DNA of 64,000 bases from Fusibacter_A sp965140735 (GTDB lineage: Bacteria > Bacillota > Clostridia > Peptostreptococcales > Acidaminobacteraceae), in NCBI GenBank assembly GCA_965140735.1, contig OZ223306.1, positions 3,534,001 to 3,598,000 of the forward strand, in the 5' to 3' direction. The notes beneath the pieces were generated by a model, which saw only the letters and a list, made by a program, of their open reading frames with translations, was not told the DNA's origin and searched no databases. Below, piece by piece: positions 1-7,707 of this stretch. Each line of letters starts with the position of its first letter. Position 1 is the first letter of the stretch. A program made the translations under genes and the position numbers.

Positions 1-240
1 CATTTAACGAAAAGCTTACATGAATCCACCAAAGGCGTATTTATGCTCGAAATTCAATTACTCAAATAGCTTACTTCACACAATTCTGACCGTACTATTC
101 CCTAAAGCTTTATCATAATAATTTAATTATGTCAAATTCGCAATAATTAGGAACCTCATCACTCTTGAGGATTGTGTTTAGTTGATAAGAATTGGGATTA
201 AAGTTAAAATAGAGATATAAAAGTAGATAAGGGTGATCAT

Positions 241-843
241 ATGGACAAAGATTATTTAGAAAATTTGTTAATCCAATTTATGAAAAAGTTCACTGATGTG
301 GACGATGCTTCTTTAAAAGCACTTGTGAAAGAGGTTCCGATAGTAAGTGTTAAAAAGGGGACTGTGTTACTTGAGCAGGGCGATGAACCACGGAATTGCA
401 TTTTTGTTATGCAAGGTTGTGTGCGTCAGTATAGAGTGGATGAATTAGGCAATGAGTTGACAAGCGATTTTTATACTGAAGAGCAATGGATTACTATATT
501 TTATGAGCGAGATCAAGATCAGGTTTCTAAGTTCTCTTTGAGCTGTGTTGAAGATTGCATTTTAGTGATGGGCGATGTGAATCTCAAAACAGCGATGTTT
601 AGCCAACACGCTCATTTAAAAGATATGACTTATAGGATGTTAGAAGAGAAAATTGGTGAGATTAAAGAGGATCTTTCTGGTTTTATGTCATCAAGCCCAG
701 AAGAGAGGGTAAAAGCACTTAAACAAAATAGACCAGACTTGTTTAAAAGGGTGCCTCAGCATCAGTTGGCAAGCTATCTAGGGCTAACCCCAGAATCACT
801 CAGTCGTATAAAAAAAAGAATCGAAAAAGATAAAACGAGATAG
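241..843 (+). CDS. Crp/Fnr-family transcriptional regulator
   Basis: A 200-residue cytoplasmic regulator. Residues about 25-120 form a cyclic-nucleotide-binding beta roll, with the EQGDEP and FVMQGCVRQY turns. A C-terminal winged helix at about 165-195 carries VPQHQLASYLGLTPESLSR, the usual Crp recognition helix. There is no N-terminal cysteine cluster of the FNR Fe-S type; four Cys lie inside the beta roll. The ATG is preceded by a GGGTGATC stretch that is only a weak ribosome site. The gene lies directly upstream of an oxidoreductase, and an FNR-like palindrome sits between them, so local control of that gene is a reasonable inference. The effector is unknown. Confidence 0.9.
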   Translation: MDKDYLENLLIQFMKKFTDVDDASLKALVKEVPIVSVKKGTVLLEQGDEPRNCIFVMQGCVRQYRVDELGNELTSDFYTEEQWITIFYERDQDQVSKFSLSCVEDCILVMGDVNLKTAMFSQHAHLKDMTYRMLEEKIGEIKEDLSGFMSSSPEERVKALKQNRPDLFKRVPQHQLASYLGLTPESLSRIKKRIEKDKTR

Positions 844-889
844 AGTTGGGCTTTAATAGATGATATATTCTCAATTCTAAGCATGGTGA

Positions 890-917
890 GATCAATTTTG
901 ACTTTTGACACTCTAAC
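890..917. repeat. solo right end of the MITE family
   Basis: ACTTTTGACACTCTAAC at the right of this segment matches the terminal repeat of the palindromic elements at 16518, 29964, 33165, 40420 and 49037. No matching left end is visible, so it is read as a decayed half copy. Confidence 0.45.
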
Positions 918-923
918 AAAGTG

Positions 924-937
924 TTGACTTAAGTCAA
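924..937. promoter_or_regulatory. FNR/CRP-like palindrome upstream of the MDR gene
   Basis: TTGACTTAAGTCAA is a perfect 14-bp palindrome with the TTGAN-N4-NTCAA layout of FNR-type sites. It lies about 77 bp before the start of the MDR oxidoreductase gene and follows a Crp/Fnr gene. Binding by that regulator is inferred. Confidence 0.45.
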
Positions 938-1013
938 TGCAGATTAAATAGGGAGGCTCTATAATTGAAATAGATTATATTGTAAACCGTGCTTATAGAA
1001 TGGAGTGAATTAT

Positions 1014-1967
1014 ATGAAAGCAGTTTTATATCATAAATTCGGTGCGCCGGATGTACTCAAAATAGAAGAAATAGAAAAACCCGTTCCAGAGGATAATGAA
1101 GTTTTGATTGAAGTAGTGGCGACCACGGTAACTTCAGGAGATTGTCATATGAGAAGTGGAACGCCTTTTGCTGCAAGACTTTTCGCAGGGCCGATTAAAC
1201 CAAGACAAAAAATATTGGGGACTGTTTTATCAGGAGTAGTTGTCAATAAGGGGCAAGAGGTCACGCATTTTGAAATTGGAGATTCGGTGATTGCCTCTAG
1301 AGGTATGGCATCTGGTGCACACGCTCAATTTGTGACTATGCCTGAGGATGGGCTTGTCATTTTGAAAAATGAATCTTTGAGCTTTGAAGAAGCTGCAGCA
1401 TGGCCTTTCGGTGCTCTAACTGCTAAATCCACTTTAGAAAGGGCTCAAATTTCAAGAGGCAAAAGTGTTTTAATAGTGGGCGCTTCTGGCAACGTGGGTT
1501 CGTCAGCAGTTCAATTGGCGAAACATCACGGTGCGATTGTCACAGGGGTGTGCAGTCATTCAAGTATAGAGTATGTTAAAGGCTTAGGGGCAGACTTTGT
1601 CTTAGATTATAAAAAGCAGACTGTATTTGAATCGGAAAACAAGTATGACATCATATTAGATACAGTAGGGAATACTGCCATTTCAAAATTTAAAAAATTG
1701 CTTACAAACGGCGGTATATATATCACTATAGCGATGAATTTATCTGTTTTGTTGGGAATCATGTTACCATCACGCCATGGGAAAAAGGTGATTTTCGATA
1801 TCACCAAAGCTCACCCTTCTGATTTGACTTATTTTTTAGAGTTGATAGAAAAGGGCGAATACAAACCTCAGATTGAAGCCGTTTATGAGCTGGAGTCTGT
1901 AAAAAAAGCACATGAACATATGAGTAAAAAATCAAAACAAGGCAGTGTTATTCTCAAAATGAAATAG
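1014..1967 (+). CDS. zinc-free MDR oxidoreductase (quinone reductase-like)
   Basis: A 317-residue medium-chain dehydrogenase/reductase. It begins with the GroES-like fold (MKAVLYHKFGAPDVL). The nucleotide-binding Rossmann motif VGASGNVGSSAVQLAK sits near residue 150. The structural and catalytic zinc cysteines of true alcohol dehydrogenases are absent, so an NADPH:quinone reductase or enoyl-reductase-like activity is more likely; the substrate is unknown. The ATG at 1014 is chosen because GGAG lies 8 bp before it; an in-frame GTG at 1005 lacks a spaced ribosome site. The gene stands alone after the Crp/Fnr gene. Confidence 0.85.
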   Translation: MKAVLYHKFGAPDVLKIEEIEKPVPEDNEVLIEVVATTVTSGDCHMRSGTPFAARLFAGPIKPRQKILGTVLSGVVVNKGQEVTHFEIGDSVIASRGMASGAHAQFVTMPEDGLVILKNESLSFEEAAAWPFGALTAKSTLERAQISRGKSVLIVGASGNVGSSAVQLAKHHGAIVTGVCSHSSIEYVKGLGADFVLDYKKQTVFESENKYDIILDTVGNTAISKFKKLLTNGGIYITIAMNLSVLLGIMLPSRHGKKVIFDITKAHPSDLTYFLELIEKGEYKPQIEAVYELESVKKAHEHMSKKSKQGSVILKMK

Positions 1968-2092
1968 AAGTTGTCAATTATTCCATTTTGGGAATAACGC
2001 ATCTAAATAAAGCGTAATAATATTATTTGTCTTTTGTTCATCTCTTTGTAATTCTATTATTATTGAAATGAGATGAGTAGATTGGATAGGTA

Positions 2093-2587
2093 TCATATTC
2101 CAAAGTGCACGATAACGTAATCTTCATCACATATCTTCTTTGAGAATTCTAGAATCTTATTTAGATAAGCTATTGCGTCAACTCGTTTGATCTTCAACGG
2201 ATTTTCTTGAATCTCATTAGTCACATTCCAATTAGTTATACTCCACCCACCATTTAATACTATATCCTCATCGAATTCTTCAGCAAGATGGGTTAAACTC
2301 GTTATCAAATTTGATATTTTTTTTGATGAAGTCTTATTGAATAGAGTGATACCATATATACAAATCCCCATTTGATTTTTGTAAGTATTACTGAGATTTA
2401 CAGATGGAATAAGCTGTATTATATCTATAAAATAAGCAATAACATCATCATGAATAGTGATGCAATCGATAACATCAACTTCTTTTTTAAATTCATAATG
2501 ATCATCTAGAAGATAATCAAATGTTGTTTTTTTATAAGGTTTTTTATGATTTAATTTTATAAGATAAAATTCATGATTTAAGGACAT
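2093..2587 (-). CDS. hypothetical protein, possible immunity protein
   Basis: A 164-residue acidic soluble protein with no recognised domain, signal peptide or membrane segment. It starts only a few bases after the stop codon of a short truncated reading frame (2592-2797) that resembles the C-terminal end of a polymorphic toxin. It has the size and position of an immunity gene. A GGAGGAAGTT ribosome site overlaps the end of that upstream frame, which suggests translational coupling. The function is inferred from context only. Confidence 0.55.
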   Translation of the reverse strand: MSLNHEFYLIKLNHKKPYKKTTFDYLLDDHYEFKKEVDVIDCITIHDDVIAYFIDIIQLIPSVNLSNTYKNQMGICIYGITLFNKTSSKKISNLITSLTHLAEEFDEDIVLNGGWSITNWNVTNEIQENPLKIKRVDAIAYLNKILEFSKKICDEDYVIVHFGI

Positions 2588-2591
2588 ATTT

Positions 2592-2797
2592 TTAATAACT
2601 TCCTCCGTAACTGATTATTTTGTCGAATCCATTATAACCTATAATATCTATATAGCGACCATTTTCTTTCCATCTATAGACATTTGAAGTCGCTCCGACT
2701 ACTGGCTTTGGGGTTTTGATCGCTCCAACCAAATTGCTTTTATATGCAATCGAGCTATTAATATAGGCTACTATACTAGATGAGCCAGTATATTTTC
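2592..2797 (-). pseudogene. orphan C-terminal toxin-like fragment
   Basis: An open frame of about 67 codons without a start, ending a few bases before the gene at 2587. The peptide includes VGAIKTPKPVV and NGRYIDIIGYNGFDKIISYGG. A stop codon closes it upstream, and the IS1182-like element begins 44 bp further on. It looks like the tail of a larger secreted toxin left with its immunity gene after insertion and decay. The toxin family is not recognised. Confidence 0.4.
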
Positions 2798-2840
2798 ACA
2801 ACATGTTAAATATATAAAACTCTCCTTTTTATAAAAAATA

Positions 2841-4514
2841 TAGTTTCTTGCGAAACTCTGCAAGCATTGAAAATGCTTGGTATTATTTATAGAAATAGCA
2901 TATTACCCTCCATTTCGGGTATAAATAAGGTGTGATCCTGTTGATAACTCATACTCAAAAGAAAGGAAGGTAATAATGCTAATTTCTGCTTCTAATCAGG
3001 TTTCTCTGTTTGATCTTGATGCTGAGTATGATGAACTCACTTCACACAAATCAGATCAACTTTTTTCTCTTTTTAACCAGTTTATTGACACAGATGATGT
3101 TATTCCAAAATCTTTCTACAGTGCTTACTACTCTAATGTTGGTAAAAATAGAGATTTTCCACTTGAAGGTATGCTCAAAGCATTCATCTTTTACAACTTG
3201 CTTGGTCTACCTACCATTTCCACTCTCCTTTTTATCATCAACATTTCAAGTGATTTTAGAAAATTTCTAGGCTTTTCCAGAGCACCTCATCCCTCTCAGT
3301 TTTCTAGGTTCAAGACTCTCTTTTATGACCAAATCATCGAGATGTTTCATCATCTTGTTGATTGTACTTCCGATTTTGCAATTGATGCGGATGAATACCT
3401 CTCCAAAATACTCATTACGGATACCACCGGTTTCGAGTTATACGTTAAGGAAAACAACCCTAAATTCTATCAATCTATTCTTAAAACAGTTAAAACTTAC
3501 GCTAAAACTCACAAGTATGATAAAGCCTTTGATGTAGAAAAATATGCCCAGTCAAAGATGCCTAAACATAGTTCTTCTAACTCTGGGGCTAAACTGACTT
3601 ATCTCAATGGACATTTTAGATACTATCAAAAGGTCATCCTCGCTACCAACGGGTCTGGATTAATTCGGGATATTAACTTTTATAATTCTGACAATACGCT
3701 TCAGATCAACCTTACGCCTCAAGAAATCAAAGATGAATATGATGCTCAATCACTTATTCCTTCACTTGAAACATTTTTCGATTTGCACCCAAGATCTAAA
3801 TTTAACTACTTTCTTGGAGATTCAGGCTTTGATGCAGTTGATAACTATGCATATCTTTACAAAAGAGGCATCGTACCCATCATCAACCTTAATCCTCGAA
3901 ATAATTCTACTCTACCTCAGCCCTTGTTTAACGAAGATGGTATCCCAACTTGTCCCAACAATCCCGATTTACCAATGACCTATGCTGGGGTGATTAAAGG
4001 AGCCAATAGAGCTGATCGTATTCAGTTTATTTGTCCCAAAAGATCTGTTGTGATGTCCAATTCATTAAAATCAGTTATTCTTGATTGTGACAATCCTTGT
4101 ACAAACTCACCTTATGGAAGAATTAAAAATATCACTGTTCACAACAATTTCAGATTCAATACGGCTATGCCTCGAAGTAATATTGAATGGATAAATCTTT
4201 ACAAAATAAGAACGGTTTGTGAAAGAACCATCGCACAACTTAAATCCTTTATGCAAATCAATATTTCCAAAGTCAATAAAACCTTAACCCTGAAATCAAA
4301 CATCTTTTTAGCTGGCATCACACAATTGATTGCTTTCATTATCATCCATAAAAGTAAAATAACCACTGGTCATTTGTCTATAAAAACTATGGTTACATAG
4401 AATAACTTACTGTGACATTGAGTAAGCTCTTGTTCAGTTGCGCTTTTTTTTGAACTTTTTTAGATATTTCATTTTTGTTTGTGGATAACTTTAGTTTTTA
4501 TTTCGCAACTATCT
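2841..4514 (+). mobile_element. IS1182-like insertion sequence, copy A
   Basis: The limits come from comparison with a second copy at 8409-10084. Identity starts at ATAGTTTCTTGCGAAA on the left and ends at TTTCGCAACTATCT on the right. The ends share an imperfect inverted repeat with TTGCGAAA in common. No clean target-site duplication could be settled. On the right it interrupts a small reading frame on the minus strand; on the left it lies beside a toxin fragment. Confidence 0.85.
2976..4400 (+). CDS. IS1182-like DDE transposase, copy A
   Basis: A 474-residue intact transposase. The N-terminal half contains a DUF772-like region (LEGMLKAFIFYNLLGLPTIS). Probable catalytic acids lie in ITDTTGFEL, GDSGFDA and CERTIAQLK, the last matching the Y/C-x2-R-x3-E-type motif of IS4/IS5/IS1182 enzymes. 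The ribosome site GGAAGG precedes the ATG. It differs from the copy at 8545 by only a few substitutions, so transposition was recent. The family assignment comes from motifs, not from a database search. Confidence 0.85.
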   Translation: MLISASNQVSLFDLDAEYDELTSHKSDQLFSLFNQFIDTDDVIPKSFYSAYYSNVGKNRDFPLEGMLKAFIFYNLLGLPTISTLLFIINISSDFRKFLGFSRAPHPSQFSRFKTLFYDQIIEMFHHLVDCTSDFAIDADEYLSKILITDTTGFELYVKENNPKFYQSILKTVKTYAKTHKYDKAFDVEKYAQSKMPKHSSSNSGAKLTYLNGHFRYYQKVILATNGSGLIRDINFYNSDNTLQINLTPQEIKDEYDAQSLIPSLETFFDLHPRSKFNYFLGDSGFDAVDNYAYLYKRGIVPIINLNPRNNSTLPQPLFNEDGIPTCPNNPDLPMTYAGVIKGANRADRIQFICPKRSVVMSNSLKSVILDCDNPCTNSPYGRIKNITVHNNFRFNTAMPRSNIEWINLYKIRTVCERTIAQLKSFMQINISKVNKTLTLKSNIFLAGITQLIAFIIIHKSKITTGHLSIKTMVT

Positions 4515-4633
4515 ATATAACGATTAAACAGCTCATTTAGAACATAAGATGGCGGTATTCCATCTACGCTATTATATGCAATTGCCTTTTCAACTTCCTT
4601 TTGGCGGATATCTTTTTCAAATTCATTAATCAT
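4515..4633 (-). pseudogene. small antitoxin-like gene truncated by IS copy A
   Basis: The ATG at 4633 has a good GGAGG site 8 bp upstream. The first about 40 codons (MINEFEKDIRQKEVEKAIAY, then NSVDGIPPSYVLNELFNRY) run straight into the end of the IS. The sequence resembles the short helix-rich VbhA-type antitoxins of Fic toxins in its A-x-x-S/N-V-x-G-x-x-P pattern. That resemblance is weak and only suggestive. Confidence 0.35.
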
Positions 4634-4955
4634 GCATTAAACCTCCAAAGTATAGTTTTGCATCACTCATAATCGTTACAATTTCAACATCATACTCCTT
4701 TTATAGCCCCAAATGATGCACTTTCTATTTCAAAAATGATCATTTGCATCACTACGTAAAACCTTGTTAATACAGGCTTTGCCTGTATTTTGTGCATTGA
4801 AAATGCATCGCCCTTATCCTGCCTTTCAGATAATTTCTAGTTCAAACTCTTTTATATTTTCTAAAATTCACCTAAATTTGATCTGTATTGGATTTTTTTT
4901 CATTCAAGCATGTTATTTGGGCGTGAATGAAAAAATGATTATAGACTGTTTTTCG

Positions 4956-5137
4956 GCAAGGGTGAGATGCAATTGACGGACTAAAACTCAACTTTGTTGA
5001 GCTTGATGTGCAGCTGCATTTTAGCTGCACATTTTGAGTTCTGGTAAAAAGTTTAAAAAAGAGTGATTACTGTTCTGATCATAAGATTAGGACGATGTTC
5101 TCGTTTTTAAACTTTTCCAATTGCATCTCACTCTTGC
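4956..5137 (-). other. structured inverted-repeat element A (RNA-like or MITE-like)
   Basis: The ends form a 20-bp inverted repeat with one mismatch (GCAAGGGTGAGATGCAATTG against its complement at 5118-5137). Inside lie nested stems: AACTCAA/TTGAGTT enclosing GTGCAGCT/AGCTGCAC, and AGTTTAAAAA/TTTTTAAACT enclosing GTTCT/AGGAC. On the minus strand it shares the order GTGAGAT ... CTCAACAAAGTTGAG ... ATCTCAC with element B at 7708-7890 and has almost the same length. It may be a noncoding RNA or a foldback element. Confidence 0.5.
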
Positions 5138-5377
5138 AGTCTTTTTTGCGCAATGATGACATTAAGGAGAAAAAACAAAAGCGTTGTTCTCGCTTACAAT
5201 AAAGCGATTTGCAGTATGATGGCAAGACACCATAGCATACCGTGCTTTTTAGGTTTAATCAACTCGTCGCCCACTGACACAAAAAGTACGGTATGGAATA
5301 CATCTTAGTTCATTATACCATCATTTATCAAAATAGTAATATCTCGATACATTTTATCTTTTATTGCATTTTATGGG

Positions 5378-5409
5378 TTTACTAATTATACTTCACAATC
5401 ATTCCTTAA
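5378..5409 (+). promoter_or_regulatory. candidate group-5 sigma promoter for the sigma gene
   Basis: TTTACT at 5378 is followed after 13 bp by AATCATTCCTTAA. The same pair of blocks, TTTACT-N12-AATCGTTTTTAAA, recurs at 6234-6264 before the twin small genes. UviA/TcdR-type sigma factors are known to use TTTAC-type -35 boxes. Autoregulation is inferred. Confidence 0.35.
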
Positions 5410-5440
5410 TATAAAAATAAATATTATGTGGAGGTAACAA

Positions 5441-5974
5441 TTGAGTATCTATGAGTGTATTAGAAAAGCTAAAGCAGGAGATCAATCTGCTAAATTAGAT
5501 TTGATCACTAAATTTAACCCTTTGATAAGTAAATATAATCGTCACTATTTCAACGATGACATTAAAACTGATTTAATCATAGGAATACTTGAATCAATTG
5601 AAAAGATTGATTTATCAAAATTTGAAGAAGATTCAGAAGGTGCTTTAGTCAACTATATATCTCTTGTAATTCGGAATAAATACATAGATTTAATAAAAAA
5701 GTCATCTCAAAAGTCAAATATGCAAACCCCTTTTAATGAGAGTTTGATATCCGAATTATCAGCAGAAGATCCTGTAAATAATTCTATTTCAAAATTATAT
5801 ATCAGATGGCTTTTAGAACAATTGCCTTGTTTTCAAAAAGAAATCATGTCAGCTATATACATAGATAGAAAAAGAGAATCAGATATAGCAAAAGAAAAGA
5901 ACCTTTCAAAACAATCTGTTTTAAATGCAAAAAGAAGAGCTATTCAAAAACTAAAAAAAATCTATGAAATCTAA
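5441..5974 (+). CDS. UviA/TcdR-like group-5 RNA polymerase sigma factor
   Basis: A 177-residue sigma-70-family protein with region 2 at about 35-95 (LIIGILESIEKIDLSKF, then VIRNKYIDLIKK) and region 4 at about 115-177 (ESDIAKEKNLSKQSVLNAKR as the helix-turn-helix). Its length and layout match the TcdR/BotR/UviA group that switches on clostridial toxin and bacteriocin genes. It starts at TTG 5441, with GGAGG 7 bp upstream. The next gene, 17 bp away, is a UviB-like holin, the partner seen in the Clostridium perfringens uviAB operon. It probably controls the small hydrophobic proteins downstream. Confidence 0.8.
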   Translation: MSIYECIRKAKAGDQSAKLDLITKFNPLISKYNRHYFNDDIKTDLIIGILESIEKIDLSKFEEDSEGALVNYISLVIRNKYIDLIKKSSQKSNMQTPFNESLISELSAEDPVNNSISKLYIRWLLEQLPCFQKEIMSAIYIDRKRESDIAKEKNLSKQSVLNAKRRAIQKLKKIYEI

Positions 5975-5991
5975 TTTAGAAAGGAGATGCC

Positions 5992-6213
5992 GTGGAATCC
6001 GAAGTACTTAAATTAGCCTCTTCTCAAGGAGTTTGGGCTGCACTTTCAATTGTTCTTATTTTTTATATATTAAAAGCTCAAGAAAAAAGAGATCAGCTTC
6101 AATCCGAGCGAGAAGAGAAGTATCAGCAACTCATAAGCAGTTTAACAGATCGTCTTGAAATTATTGAGGAAATAAGAAAAGATATTATCCATATTAAAAA
6201 TAAAACTGTATGA
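5992..6213 (+). CDS. UviB/BhlA-family holin-like protein
   Basis: A 73-residue protein with a short N-terminal stretch, one transmembrane helix (VWAALSIVLIFYIL, about residues 14-28), then a charged amphipathic tail (EKRDQLQSEREEKYQQLISS). This is the build of BhlA/UviB holin-like peptides, which sit in the membrane and are linked to bacteriocin or toxin release. It starts at GTG 5992, preceded by AAGGAG. It is co-transcribed with the sigma gene, 17 bp away. Confidence 0.8.
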   Translation: MESEVLKLASSQGVWAALSIVLIFYILKAQEKRDQLQSEREEKYQQLISSLTDRLEIIEEIRKDIIHIKNKTV

Positions 6214-6233
6214 CTCTAAATTTTAGAAATACG

Positions 6234-6264
6234 TTTACTTTTGAGTCACTTAATCGTTTTTAAA
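6234..6264 (+). promoter_or_regulatory. candidate group-5 sigma promoter for the twin small genes
   Basis: TTTACT at 6234 and AATCGTTTTTAAA at 6252 match the pair of blocks upstream of the sigma gene at 5378-5409, with spacing 12 instead of 13. It lies 50-80 bp before the ATG at 6314. A role as the UviA-like target promoter is inferred. Confidence 0.35.
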
Positions 6265-6313
6265 GTTAAGTTAGCTAATTGAATAATATATTTTAATAAT
6301 GAGGAGGATATTT

Positions 6314-6741
6314 ATGTCTACTTACATTGCAACATTTGATGAAAACGGTTTAAATGCTATTGAATCGAAACTAGAAAAAGCAACTTCCAAATATGCTGAA
6401 ACAGAAGAACAAATGGTTGTTGGAGGAGTTTTTTTTAATATTTTTGGAATACTTGCTCCTGAACTAGCATTTCCAGTTACTACCGCAAGTTCACTTACAA
6501 CAGGCGCGAGCTTCTATTCAGATAGTATGGAAACTTTGGTATATGAAACTACCATTAAAGTTCTCAAATATATTTATTAAGAGAAAGAACTTCTGATGGT
6601 TTACCAATGTACCTCAAAGTAAAAATGAAACTAACCACTTCTTCCATTCGAAGTGGAGATGGTGGCAATTACGTTTATCCTAGTAAACTTGATGTTCTTG
6701 GGCTACAAACTAGAACGGGTACTTGGATTACTGTAGAATAA
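6314..6741 (+). pseudogene. small hydrophobic protein, first copy, frameshifted
   Basis: The ATG at 6314 has GGAGG upstream. The first 88 codons match the neighbour at 6756 (MSTYI-TFD, AETEEQMVVGGVFF, FGILAPELA). The frame then ends at TAA 6578, just after KVLKY. The homologous C-terminus continues in another frame (VKMKLTTSSIRSGDG, YPSKLDVLGL, GTWITVE) to the stop at 6741. A single-base change could restore an about 140-residue protein like its twin. It is either a recent pseudogene or a frameshifted product. The middle is hydrophobic; the function is unknown. Confidence 0.7.
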
Positions 6742-6755
6742 AAAGGAGGATGTTC

Positions 6756-7169
6756 ATGTCTACTTACATTGGAACATTTGATAAGTATAGTTTACTCGAT
6801 ATTGTAGAGCAACTAGAAGGCGCAAATAAGAACTATGCCGAAACAGAAGAACAAATGGTTATTGGAGGAGGTTTTTTCGCAATATTTGGAATACTCGCCC
6901 CTGAGCTAGCAATTCCAATACTCGCAATTGCTGGAGCTATAGCGACTTACTCTGCATGCTCAGCAGACTCAATGCAAACTCTTGTATATCAAAGTATTAT
7001 TAAAATTCTCAAATATCGCAATACATTAGCTTCTGGTACATTTACGGATGTGAAAATGCGGTTAACAACTTCTTCTATTAGAACTGGAGATGGCCAAAAT
7101 TATATTTATCCTAGCCAATTTGACATCATTGGATTAAAAACTAAAAATGGCGACTGGGTAACTGTATAA
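6756..7169 (+). CDS. small protein with hydrophobic core, unknown function (possible bacteriocin or toxin)
   Basis: A 137-residue protein. Residues about 1-35 are polar, about 36-75 are strongly hydrophobic (IGGGFFAIFGILAPELAIPI and more, room for a helical hairpin), and about 95-137 look beta-rich (KMRLTTSSIRTGDGQNYIYP). There is no Sec signal peptide. The ATG at 6756 follows AAAGGAGG; an earlier ATG at 6750 is too close to the ribosome site. It is the intact twin of the frameshifted copy before it and lies directly after the UviA-like sigma and UviB-like holin genes. That placement suggests it is the exported or lytic product of the locus. No family is recognised. Confidence 0.65.
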   Translation: MSTYIGTFDKYSLLDIVEQLEGANKNYAETEEQMVIGGGFFAIFGILAPELAIPILAIAGAIATYSACSADSMQTLVYQSIIKILKYRNTLASGTFTDVKMRLTTSSIRTGDGQNYIYPSQFDIIGLKTKNGDWVTV

Positions 7170-7178
7170 TAAAAATCA

Positions 7179-7230
7179 AACTGATTTCCAATAAGTTGAG
7201 CCTTTGCTCTAATTATATTGGAAATCAGTT
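7179..7230. terminator. bidirectional terminator
   Basis: A 14-bp perfect stem, AACTGATTTCCAAT with its complement at 7217-7230, is followed by a T-rich run. It separates the plus-strand sigma/holin/twin genes from the convergent small gene at 7234. Confidence 0.8.
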
Positions 7231-7233
7231 CTT

Positions 7234-7416
7234 TTATTTTTTTTTATATACATACATCCTTATTAAAAAAATAATCCATATTGGAAAAAGTTTTATTCCT
7301 GGTGAAATATAATGACTGGTGAACACCCCTGATACAATCATTGGTATGTAAATAATTCCTGTTATTGTCATGAAAAATAATGTCTGGTGATTCTTAATAA
7401 ATGATTTTAACTTCAT
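7234..7416 (-). CDS. small membrane protein, possible immunity protein
   Basis: A 60-residue protein with two predicted membrane segments (TLFFMTITGIIYIPMIVSGV and ISPGIKLFPIWIIFLIRMYV) and basic ends (MKLKSFIKNH, YKKK). The ATG at 7416 has an AGAGGAGAG ribosome site. It faces the hydrophobic-protein genes across a shared terminator. Small two-helix membrane proteins next to bacteriocin loci are often immunity factors, but here that is context only. Confidence 0.55.
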   Translation of the reverse strand: MKLKSFIKNHQTLFFMTITGIIYIPMIVSGVFTSHYISPGIKLFPIWIIFLIRMYVYKKK

Positions 7417-7707
7417 AGACTCTCCTCTCATTTTATTACGTTTATTTTCTAACCACAAACAATTTTCAATACTCTTACCGCCTAGAAGTGTTTTACATAG
7501 CGGCACCTCCTTTTAATTTATAATGCAGTAAAAAAATAACATAAATTGCTAATAATATCAATAACAACAAAATATTCTTATGTTATTGAAAGTCTCACAT
7601 TTGCACTGTATTAAGTTTTAAATAAAATCACAGTAAAGGATTGAATGAATAATAAAATAGGTTCTCGTTCAAGTTTTATGACACTGGGGATACCTTTATT
7701 TTTCCCA

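Larger units (their letters stand above)
4634..5440. other. gene-poor intergenic stretch with structured DNA
   Basis: No convincing coding frame lies here apart from the truncated gene before it. The stretch contains short hairpins at about 4770-4805 and structured element A (4956-5137). An imperfect inverted repeat follows, with ATACCGTGCTTTTT near 5237 facing AAAAAGTACGGTAT at 5281. It ends in the AT-rich promoter region of the sigma-factor gene. Confidence 0.5.

Noticed and set aside
4764..4976. A 70-codon frame between IS copy A and element A
   Set aside because: It spans several small hairpins and enters the end of element A; no ribosome site was seen.
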